This document shows, one piece after another, positions 41,421-50,922 of a DNA stretch of 64,000 nucleotides. Source of the stretch: Chitinophaga japonensis (lineage in GTDB: Bacteria > Bacteroidota > Bacteroidia > Chitinophagales > Chitinophagaceae); assembly GCF_007830125.1 (NCBI RefSeq), contig NZ_VLLG01000004.1:310001-374000 (forward strand), read 5' to 3'. Made by a program: the position numbers and the translations under genes. Numbering within the stretch: the first letter of the stretch is position 1; each line of letters begins with the position of its first letter. The notes below the pieces were generated by a model. That model did not search any database. It was given only the letters and a program-made list of their open reading frames with translations, and was not told the DNA's origin.

Positions 41421-42239
41421 TTAAAGGTTCAATAAACGTTGTAACTCCCGGTCCCACTCCTCCTGGAAACGGGCGGTCACCGCGGGCGGCAGGCCGTAAG
41501 TAGCCAGCCATACGCTGATCTCCCGGTGGCGGCCGTAGATTTCTATGGTTACCCGGAAAAAAGCATTGTTCAGCCGTTCCACCGTGCCGGAAAAATCGCA
41601 GGGCGGGTTCAGCATCAGCACCCTGCCCGTATAGGCTTCATCGTAAGGGGACTGAAAAGTATATACTTCACTGTTACTGGTGAACTGCCCGGTGTCCTGC
41701 ATGAGGGCCTGCCATATTTTTCCCGGGTCGGCATGATCCGGCAGCGCCGCCCGTGACCAGGCCACCCGCCTGTCCCTGCCGCGGTGGTGGGCAATGTAAT
41801 GTTGCAGGCTTTGCATTTCGGAACGCCAGCCCCGGTTCACCGCATTGTATTCATCGTCCCAGTTGGTATCCGGTCCAAACCCGGAATGCACCAGCCGCAG
41901 GGCGGTGCGGCCGTTCTCCGTTTCCAGGAAGTATTCCAGCACCAGTTGGGTGGCTTCCCCTGCCAGCAGCGGTTCCGCCGGGCCCTGGAAGCCGGCGCCG
42001 TGCTCATATACCAGCTTCAGGTACTTGTGCAGCACGGCTTCTTTCACCTGGAAGCGCCAGGTATGATCATCCCCCCAGTACAGTTGTATCCAGCCGTCGG
42101 GGCCGGCCTGTACGCGGGCGTCCAGCGGGAACCAGCGCTTCAGCTCTTCGGCGGCCGTCAGCGTTTTCCATACAACGGCGGGGTCAGCTTCGAGCAGGGT
42201 GGTCAGTTCTATTTTTCGCTGGTCTTTCGGGTGTGGCAT
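41421..42239 (-). CDS. SRPBCC/AHSA1-family protein (long)
   Basis: The 272-residue protein begins RKIELTTLLEADPAVVWKTLTAAEELKRWFPLDARV, the AHSA1 start, and continues with HTWRFQVKEAVLHKYLKLVYEH and ENGRTALRLVHSGFG up to about residue 150. A second half of about 120 residues is less typical and may be another START-like domain. It is one base downstream of the ArsR gene (stop 42241, start 42239), so translation is coupled. ArsR plus SRPBCC pairs are frequent in bacteria, with the ligand-binding protein thought to act in the regulator's response. Confidence 0.88.
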   Translation of the reverse strand: MPHPKDQRKIELTTLLEADPAVVWKTLTAAEELKRWFPLDARVQAGPDGWIQLYWGDDHTWRFQVKEAVLHKYLKLVYEHGAGFQGPAEPLLAGEATQLVLEYFLETENGRTALRLVHSGFGPDTNWDDEYNAVNRGWRSEMQSLQHYIAHHRGRDRRVAWSRAALPDHADPGKIWQALMQDTGQFTSNSEVYTFQSPYDEAYTGRVLMLNPPCDFSGTVERLNNAFFRVTIEIYGRHREISVWLATYGLPPAVTARFQEEWDRELQRLLNL

Positions 42240-42240
42240 A

Positions 42241-42840
42241 CTACGATGTTTTTTTATGGGTGAGCGCCGGGTGCGCCAGCAAGCTGAAACGGTAACGCCG
42301 GGCCTTTTCGCCGGTGCCGGCCTGGTATTTGGTGGCCAGGCGGGCTACTGTTTGCGACAGCTCTTCGGTGAAGGCGTGCAGGGCCGCCGGATCAGCAAAG
42401 CTCACTTCCGTTTGCAGGGAGAAGGTGGACAATTGTTTCTTCTCCCCTGCGGCCAGCTCCTGCAAAGTGGCCACTTCCTGTACAATATTGGCGGCAGCAG
42501 CTACCAGGTAAGCGGAAGAGAATTTGTCCCTGATCTGCGCGGCGGTTTCCTCCGGGGAGGTTTGCAGGCAGATGTAATAGGAACGGGCCGTTGCCCGCAC
42601 GATCCTTTCAATGCAGTTACCCTTTCTCTTTTCTTCCACCAGCTCCAGCAACTGGTTTTTTTCCAGCTCTTTCAGGTGGTAGTTCAGTTGCTGCCGGTTC
42701 ATCTGCAGCTTGCGGGCCAGGCCGGAGGCGGAGTCGGGCTCCCGCAGGTGCTCCAGTATTTTCAGGCGCACGGGGCTGAGCAGCGCAGTGGCTACAGCGG
42801 CGTCCCGGATCAGGTTGTATGCTGGTTGTACGGTATTCAC
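42241..42840 (-). CDS. ArsR-family winged-helix transcriptional regulator
   Basis: The 199-residue protein has an N-terminal winged helix (about 15-85: ALLSPVRLKILEHLREPDSASGLARKLQMNRQQLNYHLKELEKNQLLEL) and a C-terminal domain of about 100 residues without metal-binding cysteines, so it probably senses a small molecule or partner rather than metal. It is the first gene of the ArsR/SRPBCC/SRPBCC operon. An AT-rich promoter region with several T and A runs lies between its ATG and the terminator at 42907. Confidence 0.9.
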   Translation of the reverse strand: MNTVQPAYNLIRDAAVATALLSPVRLKILEHLREPDSASGLARKLQMNRQQLNYHLKELEKNQLLELVEEKRKGNCIERIVRATARSYYICLQTSPEETAAQIRDKFSSAYLVAAAANIVQEVATLQELAAGEKKQLSTFSLQTEVSFADPAALHAFTEELSQTVARLATKYQAGTGEKARRYRFSLLAHPALTHKKTS

Positions 42841-42899
42841 AATCCGAAATTACACCGAAAAATTAATTTTTCAAGGAAAATTTTAATTTCGGTGGAAAT

Positions 42900-42960
42900 C
42901 AAAAAAATGCTCCCGTAAGCAGGCCGGGTGCGCGGGACACCGGGGCCGTTACGGGAGCAT
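42900..42960 (-). terminator. Rho-independent terminator of the oxidoreductase operon
   Basis: ATGCTCCCGTAA (42907-42918) pairs with TTACGGGAGCAT (42949-42960). The 30-base apical part is GC-rich and can fold further. On the minus strand the stem is followed by seven T. It lies 23 bp beyond the cytochrome gene stop, so it ends the [2Fe-2S]/molybdenum/cytochrome operon. Confidence 0.8.
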
Positions 42961-42982
42961 ACGCCTGGGTGATGAGTCCTGT

Positions 42983-43624
42983 TTATTTATCCGGCAGGTA
43001 CGCCCCTGTTTCTATCCAGCGGGTGAACTGTCTGGCAAATTCTTCATGGCTGAGCGGGGGCAGCTCGCGGCCCTCGCCGGGGTTCCAGCCGGCTTTTACC
43101 AGCGGATCGTGGGTGACATGCTCTATCAGGGCCTCTTTGGTTTTACCGCCGTTCAGTTTCGGGTCCAGCAACTGCGCCGCCAGCTCCCGGGGCGATTTGC
43201 CCTCGAATACCATCTTCATGTCTTCCGGGGGCAGGTGCCAGTTGGGATTGCCCGGCGGCATGTGCAGGCCGGGCGTATTTTCCGCCTGGTGGCAGTTGGA
43301 GCATTTCAGCGCGTATAGCCCCTTGCCGTCGTGCCCGCGCTTTACGCCCTGCGTGTGCACGTGGCTATCCTCCCCTTGCAGGGGCGCATCGCCCGAGGGG
43401 TGACAGTTCATACAGCGCGGGTGCATGAGCACCTCGTAGGCGGCCAGGAACGCTTTTTTGGAGGCGGTGCTATCGTTTTCCACAACGCCGTATACCCGTT
43501 GCCGGTGGTAAGGATCCGTATTAAAGGATAAGGCTGTTACGGAAACAGCGGCGGCGGCCAGCAGCAGGTAAATGGCCCTGCCTGCAGGTAGTATGGTCTG
43601 TTTTTTTGAGCTGGTCATAGTCAT
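42983..43624 (-). CDS. Di-haem cytochrome c, putative electron acceptor of the adjacent oxidoreductase
   Basis: The 213-residue protein has an N-terminal membrane anchor or signal (IYLLLAAAAVSVTALSF). It has two CxxCH haem motifs: C71-M-N-C74-H75 and C108-S-N-C111-H112. Met residues around 122 are candidate axial ligands. The rest is polar and periplasmic. It starts directly after the molybdenum subunit gene (stop 43625) and is the last gene of the operon, so it most likely passes electrons from the periplasmic hydroxylase to the respiratory chain. Confidence 0.88.
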   Translation of the reverse strand: MTMTSSKKQTILPAGRAIYLLLAAAAVSVTALSFNTDPYHRQRVYGVVENDSTASKKAFLAAYEVLMHPRCMNCHPSGDAPLQGEDSHVHTQGVKRGHDGKGLYALKCSNCHQAENTPGLHMPPGNPNWHLPPEDMKMVFEGKSPRELAAQLLDPKLNGGKTKEALIEHVTHDPLVKAGWNPGEGRELPPLSHEEFARQFTRWIETGAYLPDK

Positions 43625-45814
43625 TTACGCTTTGAGGTTTACATGGGTGCCAAAGGGAAGGTCCCGCAGGCGCTGGCCGGTAGCGGCAAATACGGCATTG
43701 GCAATGGCCGGGGCTACCGGCGGTACGCCGCATTCTCCTGCGCCGCCCATTTTTTCGGTGCTATCCACGATATGCACTTCTATTGCCAGCGGCGATTCAT
43801 TCATCCGGGCAATATGATAATCATGAAAATTGCTTTGCTGCACCTTCCCTTTTTCCAGGCTGATCCGGCCGTACAGCGCAGTGGATACGCCGAAGTTGAT
43901 CCCGCTTTCCATCTGCGCGCGCACCCCGTCGGGATTCACGGCCAGGCCGCAATCTATGGCGCACACTACGCGGTGCACCTGGATGGCGCCCTGCTCGCTG
44001 ACGGATACTTCCGCCACCTGCGCCACAAAGCTGAGGAAGGATTCATGCACGGCCACTCCCCTGTAGCGACCCGCCGGCAGGGGCGTTCCCCAGCCGGCTT
44101 TCTCTGCGGCCAGGTTCAGCGCGGCCAGGTGCCGCGGATGGTCTTTCAGCAGCTCCCGGCGGTAGGCCACCGGGTCCGTTGCCGCTGCATGCGCCAGCTC
44201 GTCTATCATACATTCCATCACCGTGGCGGTATGGGTGTGGCCTACAGAACGGTACCACAGCACCGGCAGGCCCAGCCGGGGCGAGTGCAGGCCCACGTAA
44301 TGGTCCGGTATGGCAGGCATGTAGGGAGAGTCCGCCACGCCTTCCACGGACGCGGGATCAATGCCGTTCTTCATCATGGCTTCAAAGGGAGAGCCGGCCA
44401 TAATGGACTGCCCTACCAGGGTGTGCTCCCAGGCCACCGGTTTGCCGCTGGCGTCTATGCCGGCGCGCACGCGGTGCACAAAGGAGGGGCGGTAGTAAGC
44501 GCCGTGCACGTCATCTTCCCGGGTCCACACCATTTTAATGGTCTGGCCGCTGGCTTTGGCAATATGTACGGCTTCTGAAACAAAGTCGCAACTGGGCGTG
44601 GCCCTTCTGCCAAAGCCCCCGCCCAGGAATACGGTATGCACGCTGACCTGTTCCGGTTGCAGCCCCGTTATTTTGGCGGCGGCGGCCTGTTCGGCCATGG
44701 GCATCTGGGTGCCGGTCCATATTTCACAGGCGTTCTTGCTGAGCTTTACCGTTACATTGATAGGCTCCATGGGCGTATGCGCCAGGTATGGAAAGGTATA
44801 TTCCGATTCGATCACTTTGGCGGCTTTGGCCAGGCCGTTTTCCACGTTCCCCGCCTGCGCGGCCGGCAGGCCTTTGGTGCGGGCCAGTTGTTTGAATTCC
44901 CGCAGTTGCGCCGCGCTGTCTACCTGCACATTCGCGCCATGATCCCATGTTACCTGCAATGCATCCCTGCCTTTTTTGGCCGCCCAGAAATGGTCCGCTA
45001 TCACGGCGATGCCGGTGGGTATCTGCACCACGTTCCGCACGCCGGGTACGGCGCGGGCCTTGCTGTCGTCAAAGGAGCGCACCTTCCCGCCATACACCGG
45101 CGGGTGGGCCACTACGGCGGTGAGCAGGCCGGGCAACTGTACGTCCATCCCGAACCTGGCGGAGCCGTTCACCTTGGCCGGGGCATCCAGCCTTTTGGCG
45201 CCTTTGCCGATATATTTCCATTCGCTGGAAGCGCGCAGCAGCACCGGCTCTGCGAGCGGTGGCAATGCCGCCGCTGCTGCCGCCAGTGCGCCGTAACGGG
45301 CACGCTGGCTGCCGGCAATCACCTCGCCGTTCTCCGTACGGCATTCGGCAGGGCTTACGCCAAACTGCGTGGCGGCAGCCTGTACCAGCAGGGTGCGGGC
45401 CGTAGCGCCGGCCTGCCGGTAGCGGTCAAATTCCGACCAGGTAGTGCTGGAGCCGCCGGTGATCTGCAGGCCGTAAGCAGTATGTATATACGCTTTGCCC
45501 GGGGGACCGTGCTCCACGCTTATCTTTTTCCAGTCCGCATCCAGCTCCTCGGCAATCAGCATGGCCAGGGTGGTCCATATCCCCTGCCCCATTTCCGCAT
45601 GGGCCAGGATGATCTGTATGCTATCGTCTGCGCCTATACGCAGGAACGCGTTTGGCGCAAAAACGGCTGCGGCATCTCCAGCCGGCAGGCTACCGGCCCT
45701 GGCTAAACGCCGCACGCCCGGCACGGCAAAAGATATCAGTAAGCCGCCACCCAGCATGGCGCCCGTTTTCAGGAAGCCGCGGCGGCTGGTAGTTAATTCA
45801 TCATGCATATTCAT
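43625..45814 (-). CDS. Xanthine-dehydrogenase-family molybdopterin-binding subunit (IorB-like)
   Basis: The 729-residue protein has a Tat-type signal (TTSRRGFLKTGAMLGGGLLISF). It shows FLRIGADDSIQIILAHAEMGQGIW at the substrate entry, SVHTVFLGGGFGRR, and the C-terminal EKMGGAGECGVPPVAPAIANAVFAATG with the catalytic-type glutamate in GGAGECG. It resembles the isoquinoline 1-oxidoreductase beta subunit and periplasmic aldehyde oxidases, which hydroxylate an aldehyde or N-heterocycle using a molybdenum cofactor. It overlaps the [2Fe-2S] subunit by 4 bp and abuts the cytochrome gene, giving a complete electron pathway. It is paralogous to the orphan protein at 23559-25718. Confidence 0.94.
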   Translation of the reverse strand: MNMHDELTTSRRGFLKTGAMLGGGLLISFAVPGVRRLARAGSLPAGDAAAVFAPNAFLRIGADDSIQIILAHAEMGQGIWTTLAMLIAEELDADWKKISVEHGPPGKAYIHTAYGLQITGGSSTTWSEFDRYRQAGATARTLLVQAAATQFGVSPAECRTENGEVIAGSQRARYGALAAAAAALPPLAEPVLLRASSEWKYIGKGAKRLDAPAKVNGSARFGMDVQLPGLLTAVVAHPPVYGGKVRSFDDSKARAVPGVRNVVQIPTGIAVIADHFWAAKKGRDALQVTWDHGANVQVDSAAQLREFKQLARTKGLPAAQAGNVENGLAKAAKVIESEYTFPYLAHTPMEPINVTVKLSKNACEIWTGTQMPMAEQAAAAKITGLQPEQVSVHTVFLGGGFGRRATPSCDFVSEAVHIAKASGQTIKMVWTREDDVHGAYYRPSFVHRVRAGIDASGKPVAWEHTLVGQSIMAGSPFEAMMKNGIDPASVEGVADSPYMPAIPDHYVGLHSPRLGLPVLWYRSVGHTHTATVMECMIDELAHAAATDPVAYRRELLKDHPRHLAALNLAAEKAGWGTPLPAGRYRGVAVHESFLSFVAQVAEVSVSEQGAIQVHRVVCAIDCGLAVNPDGVRAQMESGINFGVSTALYGRISLEKGKVQQSNFHDYHIARMNESPLAIEVHIVDSTEKMGGAGECGVPPVAPAIANAVFAATGQRLRDLPFGTHVNLKA

Positions 45815-46281
45815 TGGTTACCTCCTTCCTGTTGTAATTTCGCTGCCAGGTGAATGGCGCGGCGTATGCGCGGGTAGGTGCCACAGCGGCAGATGTTGCC
45901 GCTCATGGCGTTGTCAATGTCCTCATCGGTAGGCTGCGGTTTATCGCGCAGCAGCACGGCGGCAGACATGATCTGCCCGGACTGGCAGTAGCCGCATTGC
46001 GGCACGTCCTCTTCTATCCAGGCCCGCTGCAGCGGGTGGCTGAGGTCCTGCGACAGCCCTTCAATAGTGGTGACCTCCTGGCCTTCCGCCCGGGAAAGCC
46101 GGGTTACGCAGGAACGTATGGCTTCCCCGTTCAGATGCACGGTACAGGCGCCGCACTGGGCCATGCCGCAGCCGAATTTTGTTCCTGTTAGTCCTAAAAT
46201 ATCACGGAGTACCCATAAAAGCGGCATATCACCCGGGGCGTCAACGGTGTGCTCCTGGTGGTTGATCGTGAGCTTGACCAT
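45811..46281 (-). CDS. [2Fe-2S] iron-sulfur subunit (IorA-like)
   Basis: This 156-residue protein has both 2Fe-2S sites of the xanthine-dehydrogenase small subunit: a plant-ferredoxin-type site with C38, C43, C46 and C58 (GCGMAQCGACTVHLNGEAIRSC) and a second with C96, C99, C131 and C133 (QCGYCQSG...NICRCG). It relays electrons from the molybdenum subunit to the cytochrome. It is the first gene of the three-gene operon. The 177-bp upstream region contains the palindrome ACAGCGCTGT (about 46330-46339) inside flanking TATACA/TGTATA sequences, a possible operator. Confidence 0.95.
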   Translation of the reverse strand: MVKLTINHQEHTVDAPGDMPLLWVLRDILGLTGTKFGCGMAQCGACTVHLNGEAIRSCVTRLSRAEGQEVTTIEGLSQDLSHPLQRAWIEEDVPQCGYCQSGQIMSAAVLLRDKPQPTDEDIDNAMSGNICRCGTYPRIRRAIHLAAKLQQEGGNQ

Positions 46282-46458
46282 AAGATTTGTTTTTCCTTAA
46301 AAGATATCGACCAGATTTCCTCTTTATATACAACAGCGCTGTATAAAGTTAGTTCACTCACAGGTGAGCCGGCTAATAAAAATCAAAGAAAAACTTATGA
46401 ATTTCAAAGAATGGCGCGCAACAGGATCATCATACTATTCTTTTAAAACCTGCCGCAG

Positions 46459-47838
46459 CTACTGCACAGCGCTCAGCAGCTCCGCGATGTGCTGGTAAAA
46501 CGGCCGCACAGAATGGAAATAGCCGATGCCGATAATATCAAAATGGTCGTACCCGTTGTACACGCCCACATGGTTCCACACCCCTTTCTGCAGTGGTACG
46601 GCAGGATCATAGGCTTTAATGCTGCTGCCTGCCGGGCCGCTCATGCCGTAGGTATTGGCGGCGCCATCGTTGGGCCACCATTTGGCGTCGATCACGATCC
46701 TGCCGGGCTCATTGCGCCGGTAGTTGCCGATGCCCATCAGCACCGGCGTGGGATAGGCCACCGGTATAAGCAGCGGAAACACGTCCGGGCGCGGGTACTC
46801 CCAGCCGGTGATCAGCCCCCGCAGGGAGGCTTTGGTACTGAAAGAGAAATAGTACACCTGCTTTGAATCAGGATCCGGCCGGGCCGGGTCCATCAGCGCT
46901 TCGGGCGTAACGTCGTGGCCGCAGTAGTCTTCTGTTTGCCATACCACGCTGTTTTCCACGCGGCTGGCGTAGGACTGCCAGCTTTCACCGGGCTGCTGTA
47001 CCAGGCCCCACTGATCCAGGCTGAAGTCGTAGATCTTTTCTATGCCCGGCACCACGCCGGCCAGCGCTGCTACGGAGGTTACCAATTGCCGTACAAAGGG
47101 GATATAGCCGTTCAATAGTATATATGACAGCGTAGCGCCGTTATGCGGGGTGCTGATCGTGGTCACGGACTTTACCCAGCCGGTGCGCCCGCCGTTGAAA
47201 AGGGAGGCATGGCCCGGGTCCTGCCGTTCGGCGGCATCTCCCTGCTCCAGGAGGGTGACCAGCTTCCGGACGGTAAGGCCGCCCATGCTGTGCCCCAGCA
47301 GGTGCACGGGATGCTCCGCGTCCCATTGCGGGTAAATGCCGGGATAGTAACGGGTACGCTTTTGCGCATGCCCGTAACGGCTGCTGTGGAGCTTCCCGTA
47401 ATCCACATAGCCTCCTTTAATATAATAGTACAGCTCCACGGCGCGGTCCCAGTTGCTGCTAACCGGGCCTACCTTGGCCTCATACGCGGGATAGCCGCTG
47501 TTGCCAAGATACTGGGGGATGTTGTCCACCCCGCCCCAGTAGTGGTAAAGTCCCAGCATTTCGCCGGGGCCCAGGCCGCCCATGCCATGCACCATGATAA
47601 TGGGAATGGGCTCCCCGCCTGCATTGCGGGCCGCTTTTCCCTGGCTGCCGGCCGGCAGCGGAATGGGTTTGTCCAGCGGGGTAACGGGCTCGGTAGCCAG
47701 GGCTTCTTTTTGGCCGGGCGGCAGCATATTTTCATCAGGCCGCGCAGTTTCCTTTTTACAGGAGACGGCCAGTAGTAACAGCATGGTAGCGGCAAGCGCT
47801 AACCTCTCCCTTAGCCGGTGGATCGGTTTCATAAGCAT
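46459..47838 (-). CDS. Lipoprotein lipase/esterase, family I.5-like alpha/beta hydrolase
   Basis: The 459-residue protein has a lipobox-like LLLAVSC near residue 27, so it is likely an outer-membrane lipoprotein. The hydrolase core begins PIIMVHGMGGLGPGEMLGLYHYWGG, the oxyanion region. The nucleophile Ser184 is in HLLGHSMGGLTVRKL. Late motifs are WPNDGAANTYGMSGP (Asp) and HVGVYNGYDHFDIIGIGY (His), matching the Bacillus/Staphylococcus thermostable lipase group. It probably hydrolyses lipids at the cell surface or outside the cell. A downstream ATG at 47832 is also possible. Confidence 0.88.
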   Translation of the reverse strand: MLMKPIHRLRERLALAATMLLLLAVSCKKETARPDENMLPPGQKEALATEPVTPLDKPIPLPAGSQGKAARNAGGEPIPIIMVHGMGGLGPGEMLGLYHYWGGVDNIPQYLGNSGYPAYEAKVGPVSSNWDRAVELYYYIKGGYVDYGKLHSSRYGHAQKRTRYYPGIYPQWDAEHPVHLLGHSMGGLTVRKLVTLLEQGDAAERQDPGHASLFNGGRTGWVKSVTTISTPHNGATLSYILLNGYIPFVRQLVTSVAALAGVVPGIEKIYDFSLDQWGLVQQPGESWQSYASRVENSVVWQTEDYCGHDVTPEALMDPARPDPDSKQVYYFSFSTKASLRGLITGWEYPRPDVFPLLIPVAYPTPVLMGIGNYRRNEPGRIVIDAKWWPNDGAANTYGMSGPAGSSIKAYDPAVPLQKGVWNHVGVYNGYDHFDIIGIGYFHSVRPFYQHIAELLSAVQ

Positions 47839-47996
47839 TGAAAGATTTTGGATTTGAGGAAATAAATAACATGAATGGTTATAGCAACTGATCAGTAAGC
47901 GGGTTAGAAATGCGTAACCGGATTGAACGGGCGCAATAATATGATTTAAATATTGATCATACGCTAATCATATGTTAATGGAGCGAATATCCTCCG

Positions 47997-48004
47997 TAGT
48001 TTTG
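47997..48004 (+). promoter_or_regulatory. -7 promoter box of the FUSC-like gene
   Basis: TAGTTTTG matches TAnnTTTG exactly and ends 5 bases before the ATG at 48010, again pointing to a leaderless or very short 5' leader. Confidence 0.5.
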
Positions 48005-48009
48005 CGGTC

Positions 48010-48510
48010 ATGATCACACTGAATGTTAAAAGACTGCTGGTGTACATGGGTAAATGCGTGGTCGGCGCGCTGCTGGTGTTCCTCTTGTCCTGGTGGCTGC
48101 ATTACGGGGATTATATCTGGTGCCTCATTTCTGTAATGCTGGTGCTTTCGCCGGACGGTACAGATGCGGTTTCCCTCGCAATGAGCCGCATCAAGGCCAA
48201 CCTGGTGGGCGCAGGGGCCGGGCTGCTCATGCTGCTCGTACACCCGGTACCGGTAGTGATGGTAGCCGGCGGTATTGGCATTACAGTGGCGGTGTGCACG
48301 CTGCTGAAGCTGGAGCCTTCCACCCGCACGGCACTGGCCGCCACCATTATCGTGACCCTGCACGAAGCGGGCCGGCATGTATGGGATACGGCGTTGGAAA
48401 GGATACTGTCCGTACTGGCGGGCTGCCTGCTGGGATTACTCATCACTTTTATTTTCCATTCCCGTTTTACCAACCGGCCAGCAGAAGCCCCCGCTCATCA
48501 CGAAGCCTGA
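48010..48510 (+). CDS. Small FUSC-like membrane protein (putative aromatic-acid exporter family)
   Basis: The 166-residue protein has four predicted transmembrane helices (about 15-33, 38-55, 70-95, 130-155). The pattern DYIWCLISVMLVLSPDGTDAVSLAMSRIKANLVGAGAG is characteristic of the FUSC/ArAE N-terminal half, including the SRIKANLVGAG loop. The soluble C-terminal domain of full-length family members is absent, so this is a short version. The substrate is unknown. It is divergent from the lipase and upstream of the M1 peptidase gene (74 bp gap). Confidence 0.75.
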   Translation: MITLNVKRLLVYMGKCVVGALLVFLLSWWLHYGDYIWCLISVMLVLSPDGTDAVSLAMSRIKANLVGAGAGLLMLLVHPVPVVMVAGGIGITVAVCTLLKLEPSTRTALAATIIVTLHEAGRHVWDTALERILSVLAGCLLGLLITFIFHSRFTNRPAEAPAHHEA

Positions 48511-48584
48511 GTAAAACGGTATAATTTTTCTGCGTAATTGAGTACCTTGACCGCTTATAAAAACCAAGGTCTATATTCAGTTTT

Positions 48585-50534
48585 ATGAGAGTCAACAAAA
48601 TCTTCCTTTGCCTGTTTGTGCTGTTCAGCGCAGGCTGGCAGTCAGCCAGCGCGCAAACGCCTGCAGGATATGATCAGCATGCCGTGTTCAGCCCGCTCTT
48701 TTACACCCAGAACGGTAACGAATTCCGCAGCGCCAGCGGCGCACCCGGTCCCCAGTACTGGCAGAACCGGGCGGACTATGACATCCAGGTTACGCTGGAC
48801 ACCGCCAGGCACCGCATCAGCGGTTCCGTGCAGATCCGGTATACCAATAACAGCCCGGACACCCTGCCCTTTATCTGGCTGCAACTGGACCAGAACATCT
48901 ACCGCGAGGATTCCCGCGCTTCCGCCACTTCTGTGGTGACCGGCGGGCGCTTCATTAACCGCAGCTTTACAAAGGGGTATGAGATCAGCCGCGTGTCCCT
49001 GGTGCAGAACGGCAGATCCTACGAGGCGGATTACCAGGTGACCGATACTCGTATGAAGATACAGTTGCCCCAGGTCATGAAAGCCGGCGGCGGCGCCGTA
49101 ACCGTAAAGATCAGCTATGCATTTGACATCCCGCATTATGGCACGGACCGTATGGGCCGCCTGGAGACCCGCCACGGATGGATATACGAAATTGCCCAGT
49201 GGTATCCCCGCATGGCGGTGTATGATGATGTGCTGGGCTGGAACAATATCCCCTACATGGGCGCTTCCGAGTTTTACCTGGATTACGGCGACTTTACATA
49301 CGAGATTACAGCGCCGGCCGACATGGTGGTAGCAGGCTCCGGTGAGCTGGTAAACCCCTCGCAGGTGCTCAGCGCCAACCAGGCCAACCGCCTGGCCCGC
49401 GCCCGCGTAAGCGACCATACCGTAACCATCAGGGACAGCACGGAGATCATCACCCCCACGGATAACCGTAAAGGCAACCTTACCTGGCGTTTTAACTGTA
49501 AAAACACCCGCGATGTGGCCTGGGCCGCTTCCCGCGCTTTTATCTGGGATGCTGCGCGCATCAACCTGCCCGGCGGCAAAAAGGCGCTGGCGCAGTCCGT
49601 ATACCCCGTGGAAAGCGCCGGGCTCAACGCCTGGAGCCGCTCCACGGAATATGTAAAGGGCTGCATCGAGCTGTATTCGGAAAAATGGTTCCCCTACACC
49701 TACCCGGTGGCTACCAACGTAGCCGGTATTGTAGGGGGGATGGAATACCCCGGCATTGTTTTCTGTTCTGCCCGCGCCAGGACCAACGGGCTCTGGGGCG
49801 TTACCAACCACGAGTTCGGGCACAACTGGTTTCCCATGATCGTGGGCTCCAATGAGCGTAAGTATGCCTGGATGGATGAAGGTTTCAACACCTTTATCAA
49901 TTCGCTGGCTACCAGGGCCTTCAACAACGGTGAGTATCACAAGCCACAGCAGGTGGCCAAGGCGGCCCCCAACCTGTTTGCACCCGGTACGGACGGCATT
50001 ATGAATACGCCGGATGTGATCCAGGCCAGGCAGTTGGGCAATATGGCCTACTTTAAACCAGCGGTGGCGCTTACCCTGCTGCGCAACCATGTGCTGGGGC
50101 CGGAGCGGTTTGACGAGGCTTTCCGAGCCTACATTCACCGCTGGGCTTTCAGGCATCCCACCCCCTGGGATTTCTTCCATACCATGGAAAATGTGGCCGG
50201 GGAAGACCTGGGCTGGTTCTGGCGCGGCTGGTTCCTGCATACCTGGAAACTGGACCAGGCGGTAAAGGAAGTGAAGTACGCGGACAATGATACCACCAGG
50301 GGCGCCCTGATCACCATAGAGAACCGCGAGCAGATGGCTATGCCGGTAGTAGTGGCCGTGAAGGAAAGCAGCGGCAAAACAGATACCGTAAAGCTGCCTG
50401 CAGAAATATGGCAGCGCGGCGGCACCTGGACCTTCAGGGTATCCACCACCACCCCTGTTACGGAAGTGGTGATAGATCCTGATGGTGATTTCCCCGATAT
50501 TGACCGGGCAAATAATACCTGGATCAAAATGTAG
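48585..50534 (+). CDS. Secreted M1-family metallopeptidase
   Basis: The 649-residue protein has a Sec signal (MRVNKIFLCLFVLFSAGWQSASAQ). An N-terminal beta-sandwich (YDIQVTLDTARHRISGSVQIRY) precedes the catalytic domain, with the zinc site NHEFGHNWFPMIV (HEFGH at about residue 408) and the downstream Glu in WMDEGFNTF. The usual exopeptidase GxMEN motif appears as GGMEYPGIV, as in many Bacteroidota M1-like proteins of unclear specificity. It is predicted to act in the periplasm or outer membrane. A second M1 gene begins at 62853. Confidence 0.92.
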   Translation: MRVNKIFLCLFVLFSAGWQSASAQTPAGYDQHAVFSPLFYTQNGNEFRSASGAPGPQYWQNRADYDIQVTLDTARHRISGSVQIRYTNNSPDTLPFIWLQLDQNIYREDSRASATSVVTGGRFINRSFTKGYEISRVSLVQNGRSYEADYQVTDTRMKIQLPQVMKAGGGAVTVKISYAFDIPHYGTDRMGRLETRHGWIYEIAQWYPRMAVYDDVLGWNNIPYMGASEFYLDYGDFTYEITAPADMVVAGSGELVNPSQVLSANQANRLARARVSDHTVTIRDSTEIITPTDNRKGNLTWRFNCKNTRDVAWAASRAFIWDAARINLPGGKKALAQSVYPVESAGLNAWSRSTEYVKGCIELYSEKWFPYTYPVATNVAGIVGGMEYPGIVFCSARARTNGLWGVTNHEFGHNWFPMIVGSNERKYAWMDEGFNTFINSLATRAFNNGEYHKPQQVAKAAPNLFAPGTDGIMNTPDVIQARQLGNMAYFKPAVALTLLRNHVLGPERFDEAFRAYIHRWAFRHPTPWDFFHTMENVAGEDLGWFWRGWFLHTWKLDQAVKEVKYADNDTTRGALITIENREQMAMPVVVAVKESSGKTDTVKLPAEIWQRGGTWTFRVSTTTPVTEVVIDPDGDFPDIDRANNTWIKM

Positions 50535-50546
50535 GAGGCAGGTAGT

Positions 50547-50826
50547 TTACTGAAATTTATACACGCCCAGTACAAATACCAGCAATAGCATGGTGAACTG
50601 CAGGGTATAGAGAAGGTTCAGCCGGCGGCGGAGGGCGGCTACCTGCAGCATGCCCGCTACTGCCTCCGGCATGGTGAGCAGCGCCTTTAATTTCCTGGTT
50701 GGTAGTTTTAAGTCACTTTTTTCTCAGCATGCGCAGGAGCAGCCGGATGATGCCGAGGTGCACCCTGGCCGGCGTGTGTATAAATAACCTGGCTTCCTGC
50801 CGCAGGCTGGCGTATGTAATATTCAT
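50547..50826 (-). pseudogene. Possible frameshifted small membrane-protein gene (two short reading frames)
   Basis: The 475-bp stretch between the M1 and MarR genes contains two minus-strand frames. The first starts at ATG 50826 and ends at 50713 (37 residues, MNITYASLRQEARLFIHTPA...). The second ends at 50547 with a credible C-terminal transmembrane helix (LLYTLQFTMLLLVFVLGVYKF) and can be read from about 50705, although its only ATG is at 50672. The frames meet at a run of six A, and a single-base length change would join them into a protein of about 92 residues. The function is unknown. A real pair of micro-genes, a frameshift, or noncoding sequence are all possible. Confidence 0.3.
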
Positions 50827-50922
50827 GCGCTGGTTTTTAGCGGTCCTGGAAAATGGTAGTAGCTATCGGGGGTAATACAGTGAGGGTGCAGGTAAAACGG
50901 AACTTTTTAATACGTATCTATA

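Noticed and set aside
48642..50240. 532-codon minus-strand frame opposite the M1 peptidase
   Set aside because: Shadow frame created by GC bias; the plus strand encodes the HEFGH zinc peptidase.
50705..50725. A AAA AAG slippery heptamer suggesting programmed -1 frameshifting in the small frame at 50713-50826
   Set aside because: After a -1 shift the frame stops almost at once; joining the downstream frame requires a +1 change, so a programmed dnaX-type event does not fit.
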